From assembly GCF_013337185.1 (NCBI RefSeq), contig NZ_SWDE01000001.1, positions 310,001 to 374,000 on the forward strand: a stretch of DNA of 64,000 bases, written 5' to 3'. The notes beneath the pieces were generated by a model, which ran no database searches, was not told where the DNA came from, and saw only the letters and a list, made by a program, of their open reading frames with translations. Shown piece by piece: positions 11,612 through 20,127 of the stretch; position 1 is the stretch's first letter, and each line of letters opens with the position of its first letter. This DNA comes from Serratia proteamaculans. GTDB taxonomy: Bacteria; Pseudomonadota; Gammaproteobacteria; Enterobacterales; Enterobacteriaceae. The position numbers and the translations under genes were made by a program.

Positions 11612-11625
11612 ATGATTTAGATCAT
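11612..11625. promoter_or_regulatory. Candidate FNR-type dyad
   Basis: ATGATTTAGATCAT contains the TGATnnnnATCA core shared with FNR boxes; only the outermost bases differ from TTGATnnnnATCAA. It lies about 185 bases upstream of the fimbrial-like gene. Confidence 0.4.
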
Positions 11626-11670
11626 GGTGAAGGTGGCTTAATGATTAGCAGGCGAATGTAGCGGATGTAC

Positions 11671-11686
11671 TGTGAGCTACGTCACG
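11671..11686. promoter_or_regulatory. Candidate CRP site
   Basis: TGTGAGCTACGTCACG matches TGTGAnnnnnnTCACA at 9 of 10 positions. It could act on the fimbrial-like gene about 240 bases away; no rightward gene starts here. Confidence 0.4.
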
Positions 11687-11752
11687 TTAAAAAGAGGGTT
11701 GTGGCCGCAGTTGAGTCTAAAACGGCGGCCAAATCTGGTGCTTTATCCTGAG

Positions 11753-12616
<864 letters not shown>

Positions 12617-13783
12617 TTACGCCACAGAAGACGGGTAACGGTAAATGGTGACGCCTTTCACCACCCGGTTAACTTCACCGGTCGGGCACGGATTATCCGG
12701 CGTCAGGCCAAGTGCCAGCGAACTTTCAAATGCCAGCATCTGGGTGAATAACAGGTAAGGGAACAGCAACCAGACGTCATCTTCGGCGTGGTGCAGGTTC
12801 AGCATTTGTTCACACAGCGGTTGGGTGCTGCCGGCCAAGCCGATCATCTGCATTGCCAGGCCGTCACGTTGCAGCTCGTTCCACAGATCGCGATCGTACT
12901 GACGGGCATAGTCGCCGCTGGAGAACATCAGCAGTACCAGCGTTTGGTTGTCGACCATAAATTTTGGCCCATGACGCAGGCCGAGCGGCGAGTCGTAGCG
13001 GGTGACAATCTGCCCGGCCGTCAGCTCCAGCATCTTCAGCGAAGCCTCTTCCGCCAGCCCGGTAAAACAGCTGCCGCCCAGCGTGATATACCGCCGGAAA
13101 CCGCTGGCAGCCAACGCCTTCACCTGAGGTTGCAGGCTGTCACGCAGTTCATGGCAGCGCGCTACCATTGCCGTCAGTGGCCGCTGGGCCTCGGCAAGGG
13201 AATAGGGGCCGAGCAACAACGCGGCGGACAGCATCATGCAACTGAAGCTGGAGGTCATGGCGAAGCTTTGATCGTTGGATCCCAGCGGCATCACCAGCGA
13301 ACAGACGTTATCGCGCTGATGGGCGTATTGCGCCAACTGACTGTCCGGGTTGCATACCAGCATCAGGTGATAGCTTTCCGGCAGCAATTGATCGGCCAGT
13401 TCCACCGTTGCCACGCTTTCCGGGCTGTTGCCGGAGCGAGCGAAAGACACCAGCAGCGTAGGGCGAGTCAGGTCGAGATATTGGTGCGGGTTGGCGACAA
13501 TATCGGTGGTGCCGTAGGCCACTACGTCACGGCCGGTTTTCTCGCGTAGCCAGGGTGCCAATGCACGGCCGGCGAAGGCGGAGCTGCCTGCGCCGCACAG
13601 TATAATCTGCAGGCGCGGGTTAGCCAGCAATGGGGCCAGGAAAGGCTGCCACAGCGTTTGTTGCTCCTGCAATTGCCGGTGCAGGGCGGCCCATAAGTCC
13701 GGCTGCTGCCAGATCTCACGTGCGGTATGCAGCGCATGTCGTTGTTCCAGCCAGCCCGCATCGTAAGCAAAATAACCGTTCAT
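12617..13783 (-). CDS. agaS: SIS-domain galactosamine-6-phosphate deaminase/isomerase (AgaS-like)
   Basis: 388 residues with two SIS sugar-isomerase domains. The first (about 40-190) has CGAGSSAFAGRAL and SFARSGNSPESVATVE; the second (about 210-350) has TLGGSCFTGLAEEASLKMLELT and SPLGLRHGPKFMVD. AgaS converts galactosamine 6-phosphate to tagatose 6-phosphate plus ammonia, and length and motifs fit that family better than glucosamine deaminase NagB. It lies between the DeoR regulator and the aldolase, all leftward and closely spaced. That product feeds the aldolase after phosphorylation, but no tagatose-6-phosphate kinase gene is nearby. Confidence 0.88.
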   Translation of the reverse strand: MNGYFAYDAGWLEQRHALHTAREIWQQPDLWAALHRQLQEQQTLWQPFLAPLLANPRLQIILCGAGSSAFAGRALAPWLREKTGRDVVAYGTTDIVANPHQYLDLTRPTLLVSFARSGNSPESVATVELADQLLPESYHLMLVCNPDSQLAQYAHQRDNVCSLVMPLGSNDQSFAMTSSFSCMMLSAALLLGPYSLAEAQRPLTAMVARCHELRDSLQPQVKALAASGFRRYITLGGSCFTGLAEEASLKMLELTAGQIVTRYDSPLGLRHGPKFMVDNQTLVLLMFSSGDYARQYDRDLWNELQRDGLAMQMIGLAGSTQPLCEQMLNLHHAEDDVWLLFPYLLFTQMLAFESSLALGLTPDNPCPTGEVNRVVKGVTIYRYPSSVA

Positions 13784-13807
13784 GTTGAAACTCCTTAAAA
13801 ACCTCGG

Positions 13808-14578
13808 TTAACGGTCGGCGATAAGCACGTCGACCCCTAAATGGTTCAGCGCATGCAGGTAGCTTTCCGGGATGCGACTGTCGGTGACCAAACGCTGGAT
13901 TTGGCCGATTTCACGGATCATGCAAAAGCTGGTGCGCCCGAACTTGCTGGCGTCCGCCACTGCGATCACTTCACGCGCTACGTCGCACATGGCGCGATTG
14001 AGTTGTGCTTCACCGGGATCCGGCGTGGTGATACCGCTTTGCAAATCAAAACCGTCGACGCCAAGAAACAGCTTGTCGAAACGGAACTGACGCATGTGTT
14101 GCTCAGCGGCCGGGCCATACAGTGACCAGGATTTGCGTCGTACGCTGCCGCCGACCACCATCAGATCAACCTGTTCGTTATTGGCCAGTTCGAAAGCGAT
14201 ATTCAACGCATTGGTCATCACCACCAGATCCTTTTTACCGACCAGTTGCTGCGCCATTTGGCTGGTGGTCGAGCCGGAGTCGAGAATGATGGCATCGCCG
14301 TCGTTGACCAGTCCCGCAGCCGCGCAGGCAATGGCGTATTTCACGTCGCGATTGAGACGTCCCTTGTCCTGTAACGGGCGATCGAAGGCGAACTGTTTAT
14401 TGAGCATCGCGCCGCCATAGGCACGGACCGCACAGCCGCTTTTCTCCAGTTGGCGCAGGTCGCTGCGGATAGTGACGCTGGAAACCGAAAACTGGGCGCT
14501 GAGTTGCTCGACGCGCACTGAGCCTTCGCGACAAAGCTGGTCGATAATTAATTCCCGTCGTTTTAGGGTATTGATCAT
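13808..14578 (-). CDS. agaR: DeoR-family repressor (AgaR-like)
   Basis: A 256-residue DeoR/GlpR-type regulator. The N-terminal winged helix-turn-helix (about 5-60, RRELIIDQLCREGSVRVEQL and VSSVTIRSDLRQLE) is joined to a DeoRC sugar-phosphate sensor domain with DGDAIILDSGSTTSQMA. Such proteins repress until a phosphorylated sugar binds. As the first gene before agaS and the aldolase, with TTTCG-type repeats upstream and in the promoter region of the ABC operon, it is the likely repressor of the whole locus. Confidence 0.88.
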   Translation of the reverse strand: MINTLKRRELIIDQLCREGSVRVEQLSAQFSVSSVTIRSDLRQLEKSGCAVRAYGGAMLNKQFAFDRPLQDKGRLNRDVKYAIACAAAGLVNDGDAIILDSGSTTSQMAQQLVGKKDLVVMTNALNIAFELANNEQVDLMVVGGSVRRKSWSLYGPAAEQHMRQFRFDKLFLGVDGFDLQSGITTPDPGEAQLNRAMCDVAREVIAVADASKFGRTSFCMIREIGQIQRLVTDSRIPESYLHALNHLGVDVLIADR

Positions 14579-14654
14579 TAACGCGTGACTCCTGATTTAG
14601 CTGTAGCCATACCCGGCCGCGGCGCTATGCGTCGCAGTTAATCTGGCAGGAGTG

Positions 14655-14700
14655 CTTTCAGTTGTTCGTGGCGAATTACAGCAAACGAAACAGTGAAATG
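14655..14700. promoter_or_regulatory. Candidate AgaR operators (two facing TTTC-type repeats)
   Basis: Top strand 14655-14672 reads CTTTCAGTTGTTCGTGGC. The opposite strand of 14681-14700 reads CATTTCACTGTTTCGTTTGC. Both resemble the TTTC-rich repeats bound by DeoR-family sugar repressors such as AgaR. They lie 77-122 bases upstream of agaR. Confidence 0.5.
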
Positions 14701-14745
14701 CAATCGGTTATTTTATAAAAATCCATATGTATCAGTTGTTTATAT

Positions 14746-14784
14746 TTAAAATGCCTTTCGGTTGCCCCTCAATCGAAAGGCGTT
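14746..14784 (-). terminator. Terminator-like hairpin after the ABC/ROK operon
   Basis: 14750-14763 pairs with 14771-14784 (14 positions, two of them G-T wobble), loop GCCCCTC. Read leftward it is followed by TTTAAAT. It lies about 130 bases past the ROK kinase stop. Because the arms contain CTTTCGG and ATCGAAAG it could alternatively be an AgaR site. Confidence 0.5.
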
Positions 14785-14910
14785 GGGGAATAAAGTGAAA
14801 AGCCGTAATCCGTTATTTATCAGGCGACAACTTGCCGCCTGGGTTAATTTGTCAAAAGCAGGATGAAAGCTGCGCCACTGATTTTTTCCTGGTGGTCTTT
14901 TCACTATTTT

Positions 14911-15834
14911 TTATTGCCAGCTTTGGCGTAATAACGCAGCTCCTCGTACACCGCTGCTGTCGCCGTGAACCGGCGGGTAGATTGCCGCCGGTTCGGTACC
15001 GGGCAACAGCCAATGGCTCATGGCCGGGGGCAGCAGTGAATACAGCTCGCCAACGTTGGACAGCCCGCCACCCAGCACGAAAGCATCAACATCCAGCAAC
15101 AGTTGCAGGCTGGCCAGTGCGCTGGCCAGAATATCGACGTACATGGACATCAGTCGCCGCGCCAGCGGGTCGCCCTGTCGATAACTGGCGATCAACGCCG
15201 GTACGTGGTCGGCGTGATGACCGAAATGGCGGCTTAATGCCAGCAGACCGCTGCCGGAAACATAGCGTTCAAAGCAGCCAGTCAGCCCGCAATTACAGGT
15301 GAATAACGGCAAGTCGTAGCGCTGCGCCAACTGGGCGGAGATCGGCGTGTGGCCCCATTCTCCGGCCAGCCCATTGCGGCCCTTATGCAACTGCTTGTTC
15401 ATCACCAGGCCGCCGCCGGCCCCGGTGCCGATAATGGCGCCGAACACCAGCGCCAGATGCTCGGTTTGCGGCGTACTGGCCTCGGAAAGGGCAAAGCAGC
15501 GGCAGTCGTTTTCAATTTCAACCGGTCGCGCCAACTCTTGTGCCAAATCGTCTGCCAGGCAATGTCCGGTCAGGCAGGGGACGTTAACCGCCAGTTGCCG
15601 GCGGCTGCGTGGATCCGTCACGCCCGGTAAACCGATGCCGATACTGCCCTGGGTGTGCAGTTGGCTGTCGGCACTGTTGACCAATTGATGGATGCAGGAC
15701 AAAAACTCGCGATAATCGCCGGTGGGAGTCGTGACTCGCTGGCACAGGACCTGCCTGAGCTGCCGGTCGTAGGCCGCCATCTCGATCTTGGTGCCACCGA
15801 TATCGAAACCGTAGCGCATCTGTGATATTTCCAC
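14911..15834 (-). CDS. ROK-family N-acetylhexosamine kinase (NagK/AgaK-like)
   Basis: A 307-residue ROK kinase. The ATP phosphate loop is YGFDIGGTKIEM, the catalytic Asp lies in VEIENDCRCFALSEA, and the zinc-binding ROK signature is CNCGLTGCFERYVSG. The ATPase second motif is AFVLGGGLSNV. It is closest in shape to E. coli NagK, which phosphorylates N-acetylglucosamine at O6. In this context an N-acetylgalactosamine kinase role is inferred. It is the last gene of the ABC operon, 4 bases after the oxidoreductase. I kept the GTG start at 15834 because of a GGAG site; family alignment would also accept the ATG at 15819. Confidence 0.85.
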   Translation of the reverse strand: MEISQMRYGFDIGGTKIEMAAYDRQLRQVLCQRVTTPTGDYREFLSCIHQLVNSADSQLHTQGSIGIGLPGVTDPRSRRQLAVNVPCLTGHCLADDLAQELARPVEIENDCRCFALSEASTPQTEHLALVFGAIIGTGAGGGLVMNKQLHKGRNGLAGEWGHTPISAQLAQRYDLPLFTCNCGLTGCFERYVSGSGLLALSRHFGHHADHVPALIASYRQGDPLARRLMSMYVDILASALASLQLLLDVDAFVLGGGLSNVGELYSLLPPAMSHWLLPGTEPAAIYPPVHGDSSGVRGAALLRQSWQ

Positions 15835-15838
15835 GTTT

Positions 15839-17122
15839 TCAGGCTCCGCTCAGGGTGATCACCGCAGATTCGCGGCGTGCGCGTTCCGCCGCAAATACCA
15901 TCAGGTGGCTTTCCAGCGTTTCTGCCGGTCCGGACAGCACCTGTGAAGGATCGTTGGTGCGAATGGCGTCGATGAAATGCTGCATAAGGTAGTAATCGCC
16001 ACCGCCATGACCGGACATGGCGTGCAGATCTTCGGCCTCATCGACGTCGTAGACCTTTTCACTGTCGTCGACGAATGAGGTAATGCGGATGTAGCGTCCG
16101 TCTCCCTCGAGACAGCCATGGCTGCCAAAAATACGGGTCTGGCGATCTTCCAGCCGGGTAAAGGCGGTCATGGTGAAGGAGGCGGTGCGGCCACCGGCAA
16201 ATTGCATGTTGACCACCTGATGATCGACCACGTTATTGTCGCAGCGATAGACGCAGCGGCCATATTGACCGTCACGCAGCGCCGCCTGCAGATGCTGCTG
16301 ACTGACTTCTGGAGTTAACACCCGCAGGAAACCCGGTGTCGCCTTGTGGTTGTCGCCCAGGTAGATGCGTTTGGCAGAGTAGGGGCAACTGGCTTCCACC
16401 GCGCAGTCCAGGCAGTTATCCGCGGCCCCGGCCGGTTGGTTTTCCTGGCGAAAATGGCGCAGGCCGCCGAATGAGCTGATCTGCTCGCAGGGCAACTCCA
16501 TGATGTAGCGGATCCAGTCGATATCGTGACAGGACTTCTGCAGCAGCATAAAAGCGGCTTCGCCGTCGTTACGCCAGTTACCACGCACGAAGGAGTGGGC
16601 CTGGTGCCAGTAGCCCACCGGTTCCAGATGCTGCAGGCTGACGATGTCGCCAACCACGTTATCGCGCAGCAGCTGTTTCAGCTTTTGGGTGTAGCGCGTA
16701 TAGCGCAGTACGTGGCCGACAGAGAAAATCAGCTTCTGGCGCACCACTTCCTCGACGATGGTGCGGCATTCACTGGCGTCCGGCGACAGCGGTTTTTCCA
16801 GCAGCATGGCATAACCCTGTTTGGCGAAGGCCAGTGCCGGTTCGAGGTGCAGAGTATCCTGGGTGCAGATCAGCACGGCATCGGCCAATTTTCCTGCGTC
16901 GGCGGCCTGCCGCCAGTCGGTGAACACCTTATCCGCCGCGATGGCATGTTGTTCGACAAATTGCTGACGGTAGACATCACGCGGTTCGGCCACGGCCACC
17001 ACCTGCATTAAATCCGGGTGTGCCAACGCGTAGCGCGAATAAATTTCTCCACGCGCCCCGGCACCAATCACCAGAACCCGAACCGGACGACCGGCAAAAC
17101 CATTTTGTTGAGCTGACGACAT
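15839..17122 (-). CDS. Gfo/Idh/MocA-family NAD(P)-dependent oxidoreductase
   Basis: A 427-residue protein with an N-terminal Rossmann fold (VRVLVIGAGARGEIYSRYA, residues 14-32), the EKPLSP motif near residue 110 and KSCHDIDWIRYI in the C-terminal domain. A cluster of four cysteines (NCLDCAVEASCPYSAKRIY) could bind a metal. Family members oxidise sugars or cyclitols, but some (such as GH109 N-acetylgalactosaminidases) use NAD to cleave glycosides by a redox mechanism. It has no signal peptide. It lies between the ABC ATPase and the ROK kinase in one operon, so it acts on the imported sugar. The exact reaction cannot be read from the sequence. Confidence 0.85.
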   Translation of the reverse strand: MSSAQQNGFAGRPVRVLVIGAGARGEIYSRYALAHPDLMQVVAVAEPRDVYRQQFVEQHAIAADKVFTDWRQAADAGKLADAVLICTQDTLHLEPALAFAKQGYAMLLEKPLSPDASECRTIVEEVVRQKLIFSVGHVLRYTRYTQKLKQLLRDNVVGDIVSLQHLEPVGYWHQAHSFVRGNWRNDGEAAFMLLQKSCHDIDWIRYIMELPCEQISSFGGLRHFRQENQPAGAADNCLDCAVEASCPYSAKRIYLGDNHKATPGFLRVLTPEVSQQHLQAALRDGQYGRCVYRCDNNVVDHQVVNMQFAGGRTASFTMTAFTRLEDRQTRIFGSHGCLEGDGRYIRITSFVDDSEKVYDVDEAEDLHAMSGHGGGDYYLMQHFIDAIRTNDPSQVLSGPAETLESHLMVFAAERARRESAVITLSGA

Positions 17123-17141
17123 TGCACATTCTCCGATCTAA

Positions 17142-18254
17142 TTATTTGAGGTTTTGGCCGCTGATCTGGTCGAACAGGTGAGCGCGGGACAGGTCGAAAG
17201 CCAGGTGGATCTGTTCCCCCAGGCGTGGCTCCCAGTCAGGCTGCGACGCCATGCGCAAAACAAAGCGCAGTCCGGCCAGTTCGCAGTGCAACAACTCTTC
17301 ATTGCCCATGCGTTCGATGGTGACAATCTTTGCCGGGAAGCAATTACTGCTGCCGGGCGCGCACAGCCGCAGAGACTCCGGGCGAATGCCAAGGCAAACG
17401 CGTGGGTGCGGGTAATTTTCCAACTGCCCTTGCAGCGTCGCCGGCAGTTCGAGCGGATGTTCGTCGCCAATGCGCAGCCCGATACCCTGCGCGCTGCGGG
17501 TAATCGCCATATCGTGCAGGTTCATCGACGGGCTGCCGATAAACTCGGCGACAAAGCGGTTGGCCGGTTGGTGGTAGAGATTGATCGGTTTATCCACCTG
17601 CATAATGGCCCCCCGGTTCATCACGCAGATGCGATCGCCCATGGTCATGGCCTCCACCTGGTCGTGGGTGACGTAGACCATGGTGGCGGCAGCACCTTCC
17701 TGCTTGAGTTGATTATGCAGTTCGATCAGTTGAACGCGCATCGAGACCCGCAGCTTGGCATCAAGGTTGGACAGCGGTTCATCGAACAAAAACACCTTGG
17801 GTTTGCGCACAATGGCGCGGCCGACCGCTACACGCTGGCACTGGCCGCCGGATAGCTGGCCCGGCTTGCGCTGCAGCAGGTTGGTGATTTCCAGTTTTTC
17901 GGCCGCATCCCGCACCCGGCGGTCAATTTCGGCTTTGCTTTCCTTGCCGATCAGGCCAAACGCCATGTTTTTGTAGACCGTCATGTGCGGATACAGCGCA
18001 TAGTTCTGGAACACCATGGCGATACCGCGATCTTTCGGCATGGTGTCGTTGACGCAGCGATCGTGGATTAATATCTGGCCTTCGCTGACGCTCTCCAGCC
18101 CGGCGATCATCCGCAGCAGGGTGGATTTGGCGCAGCCGGATGGCCCGACAAACACCATAAATTCGCCGTCTTTAATATCCAGATCGATCCCGTGCAACGC
18201 ATTGAACCCGTTGGGATAAACCTTCTTCACACTGTTTAACTGTATACCGGCCAT
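17142..18254 (-). CDS. CUT1 sugar ABC transporter ATPase (MalK/UgpC-like)
   Basis: A 370-residue ATPase with a C-terminal regulatory TOBE/OB domain (about 240-370). The signature motif is LSGGQCQRVAVGRA, Walker B is VFLFDEPLSNLDAKLR and the H-loop is VYVTHDQVEAMTMGD. The Walker A is GPSGCAKSTLLR: the glycine normally just before the lysine is alanine. It drives import by the two permeases encoded next to it. MalK-type ATPases of this kind can serve several CUT1 importers. Confidence 0.93.
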   Translation of the reverse strand: MAGIQLNSVKKVYPNGFNALHGIDLDIKDGEFMVFVGPSGCAKSTLLRMIAGLESVSEGQILIHDRCVNDTMPKDRGIAMVFQNYALYPHMTVYKNMAFGLIGKESKAEIDRRVRDAAEKLEITNLLQRKPGQLSGGQCQRVAVGRAIVRKPKVFLFDEPLSNLDAKLRVSMRVQLIELHNQLKQEGAAATMVYVTHDQVEAMTMGDRICVMNRGAIMQVDKPINLYHQPANRFVAEFIGSPSMNLHDMAITRSAQGIGLRIGDEHPLELPATLQGQLENYPHPRVCLGIRPESLRLCAPGSSNCFPAKIVTIERMGNEELLHCELAGLRFVLRMASQPDWEPRLGEQIHLAFDLSRAHLFDQISGQNLK

Positions 18255-18276
18255 ATTATTTACCTTGTGTACGCGG

Positions 18277-19095
18277 TTAGCCTTTTACCCCAGCGCTGGC
18301 GATGCCCTGGATGAAGTAGCGTTGGAAAAGAATGAACAGCATCAGCATCGGGATCACCGCCATCAGTGCACCGGCCATCAGCAGCGGATATTCCACCCCG
18401 GCACGGCTCGACAGCGATGCCAGCCCGACCGGCAGCGTCAGTTTCTCGGTGGTGGTGTTGACGATCAGCGGCCACATCAGGTTATTCCAGCTCCACAGGC
18501 CGTTGATGATGATGCAGGCGATAATGCCGGGACGGATCAGCGGCAGCATGATGCGCCAGAAGATAGCGAAGTAGCTGTAGCCGTCAATCAGCGCCGCTTC
18601 TTCCATCTCTTTTGGCACCGCCAGGAAGAACTGGCGCAGCAGGAAGGTGGCGTAAATACTGAAAATCCCCGGCAGTACCAGCCCGGTGATGCTGTTCACC
18701 AACCCCAGTTTCTGCACCACCAAAAATTGCGGGATCAAAAAGGCCTGTCCAGGCACCATCAGGATCGAGATACACACCAGGAACACCGCATCCCGGCCGC
18801 GAAAGTGCAAGCGCGAGAAGCCATAGGCGGCCATGGTGGCGACCACCATTTGCAGCGTGACGGTGAAAAAGGTCGCCAGCAGCGAGTTCAGATAAAAGTC
18901 GGTGAACGGAATTTCATGCATGATCTTGCCGTAGGCCTGCAGGCTGGGGTGGGTCGGCAGCAGCGTCAGCGGGATCTGGATACTTTCAGCCTGGGTTTTC
19001 AGCGAGGTCACCAGCATCCAGATAAAAGGTACCACCGAGGCCAGCGCCGCCAACACCATAAACAGATACACCAGCGTTCTTTTACTTATGCTCAT
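18277..19095 (-). CDS. CUT1 sugar ABC transporter permease (MalG-like)
   Basis: A 272-residue inner-membrane permease with six predicted helices. The EAA loop that docks on the ATPase is EEAALIDGYSYFAIFWRIMLPLIRPG. Length and the first-helix position match MalG/UgpE-type subunits. It lies 12 bases after the partner permease in the same operon. Confidence 0.93.
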   Translation of the reverse strand: MSISKRTLVYLFMVLAALASVVPFIWMLVTSLKTQAESIQIPLTLLPTHPSLQAYGKIMHEIPFTDFYLNSLLATFFTVTLQMVVATMAAYGFSRLHFRGRDAVFLVCISILMVPGQAFLIPQFLVVQKLGLVNSITGLVLPGIFSIYATFLLRQFFLAVPKEMEEAALIDGYSYFAIFWRIMLPLIRPGIIACIIINGLWSWNNLMWPLIVNTTTEKLTLPVGLASLSSRAGVEYPLLMAGALMAVIPMLMLFILFQRYFIQGIASAGVKG

Positions 19096-19107
19096 CGTCG
19101 TGGCTCC

Positions 19108-20046
19108 TCAGCTGACTTTCAGGCGTTTGCCAATCATCATTTGAATCAGGGTGATCAGCAGGGTGACGGCGAACAGCACCACGGTGATGGCGGAGGCGTA
19201 ACCTTTCTCCTGCAGGTAAAAGGCATACTTGTAGAACAGGTTGGTGACGGTCATCACGTCACTTTCCACCAAGGCGCGGTCGAACATCAGGAACACTACG
19301 TCGAATATTTGCAGGATCTCGATAAAGCTCATCACCGAAACGAAGAACAGCGTTGGCACCATCATCGGCAGGGTGATGCAAAAGAAGCGGCGCAGGGTGC
19401 TGATACCGTCAATGTCGGCGGCCTCATACAGTTGACGTGGAATGCTTTGTAACCCGGCCAGCAAAATGATGATCTTCAACGCCAGCGACGACCAGATAAT
19501 GATGATGGAAACGCTGATGCGCACTACGTCCGGATCGGACAGCCAGGCCACCGGCGAAATCCCCAGCAGGCCAATCGCCTGGTTGATCAGACCGAAATCC
19601 TTGTTGAACAGCCATTGCCAGACCATCGCCACTGCGGCAGGCATGGTGACGGCCGGCAAGAACAGCAGGGTGCGCAGCACTGCCTTGCCACGGATGTTCT
19701 GGTTCAGGCCAATCGCCAGCAGCAGCGACAGGCTCAGGCTGATGGGTACGCACACCACCACGTAGAACAGGGTGTTTCCGGCGGCGGTGTAAAAGTCGTC
19801 GTCTTCAAACAGATTGACGTAGTTATCGACGCTGAGGGTGCTCCAGCGCATAAACTGGTTAAGATCGGTAAAGCTGTAAAAGATGTTCTGTAAAAAGGGG
19901 ACCAGATAAAACACCGTCAAGCCAATCAACAGCGGTAAAATCATTACCCAGCCCCAGAAACGCTCGGCGCGCTCCAGGCGGCTGAGTGCCGGGCGTGGGA
20001 CACTTTTTTGTTGTAGGGGGACCCTGGTTGTTTCTGCCAGCGACAT
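19108..20046 (-). CDS. CUT1 sugar ABC transporter permease (MalF/UgpA-like)
   Basis: A 312-residue inner-membrane permease with six predicted helices; the EAA loop is LYEAADIDGISTLRRFFCITLPMM. I chose the ATG at 20046 (MSLAETTRV), which has AGGAAAGG before it. A GTG at 20061 would include that ribosome site in the coding sequence. It forms the heterodimeric channel with the following MalG-like subunit. Confidence 0.92.
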   Translation of the reverse strand: MSLAETTRVPLQQKSVPRPALSRLERAERFWGWVMILPLLIGLTVFYLVPFLQNIFYSFTDLNQFMRWSTLSVDNYVNLFEDDDFYTAAGNTLFYVVVCVPISLSLSLLLAIGLNQNIRGKAVLRTLLFLPAVTMPAAVAMVWQWLFNKDFGLINQAIGLLGISPVAWLSDPDVVRISVSIIIIWSSLALKIIILLAGLQSIPRQLYEAADIDGISTLRRFFCITLPMMVPTLFFVSVMSFIEILQIFDVVFLMFDRALVESDVMTVTNLFYKYAFYLQEKGYASAITVVLFAVTLLITLIQMMIGKRLKVS

Positions 20047-20059
20047 GTTGCCTTTCCTC

Positions 20060-20111
20060 ACCGGTAACTGCTCTGCGGTATTCCGCAGCCGGTGCGCCTT
20101 CGGGCAGGCGC
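20060..20111 (-). promoter_or_regulatory. Intercistronic hairpins between binding protein and permease genes
   Basis: An interrupted stem ACCGG...CTGCGG / CCGCAG.CCGGT (20060-20093, loop TATT) is followed by a GCGCC/GGCGC stem (20094-20111). In E. coli, hairpins at the malE-malF junction keep the binding-protein message more abundant than the permease message. The same role is inferred here. Confidence 0.5.
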
Positions 20112-20127
20112 TACCGGCTCGGGGTGA

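Larger units (their letters stand above)
11430..11752. other. Intergenic region upstream of the fimbrial-like gene (323 bp)
   Basis: AT-rich and without a gene. It holds the promoter of the leftward fimbrial-like gene and two good dyads: an FNR/CRP-core site at 11612-11625 and a CRP-like site at 11671-11686. The right end receives the 3' end of the aldolase gene. Confidence 0.5.
14579..14910. other. Intergenic region between agaR and the ROK kinase gene (332 bp)
   Basis: No gene. It holds the agaR promoter, two facing TTTCG-type operator candidates at 14655-14700, a terminator for the upstream ABC operon (14746-14784), and a small hairpin CAGGCG/CGCCTG (14821-14841). Confidence 0.6.

Noticed and set aside
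14750-14784. AgaR operator at the CTTTCG / CGAAAG dyad
   Set aside because: It pairs as a hairpin followed by a T-containing tract after the ABC operon, so I listed it as a terminator instead.
18265-19452. 395-codon rightward open frame
   Set aside because: It lies antisense to both permease genes, is rich in His, Gln and Arg as expected for a shadow frame in GC-rich DNA, and has no family resemblance.
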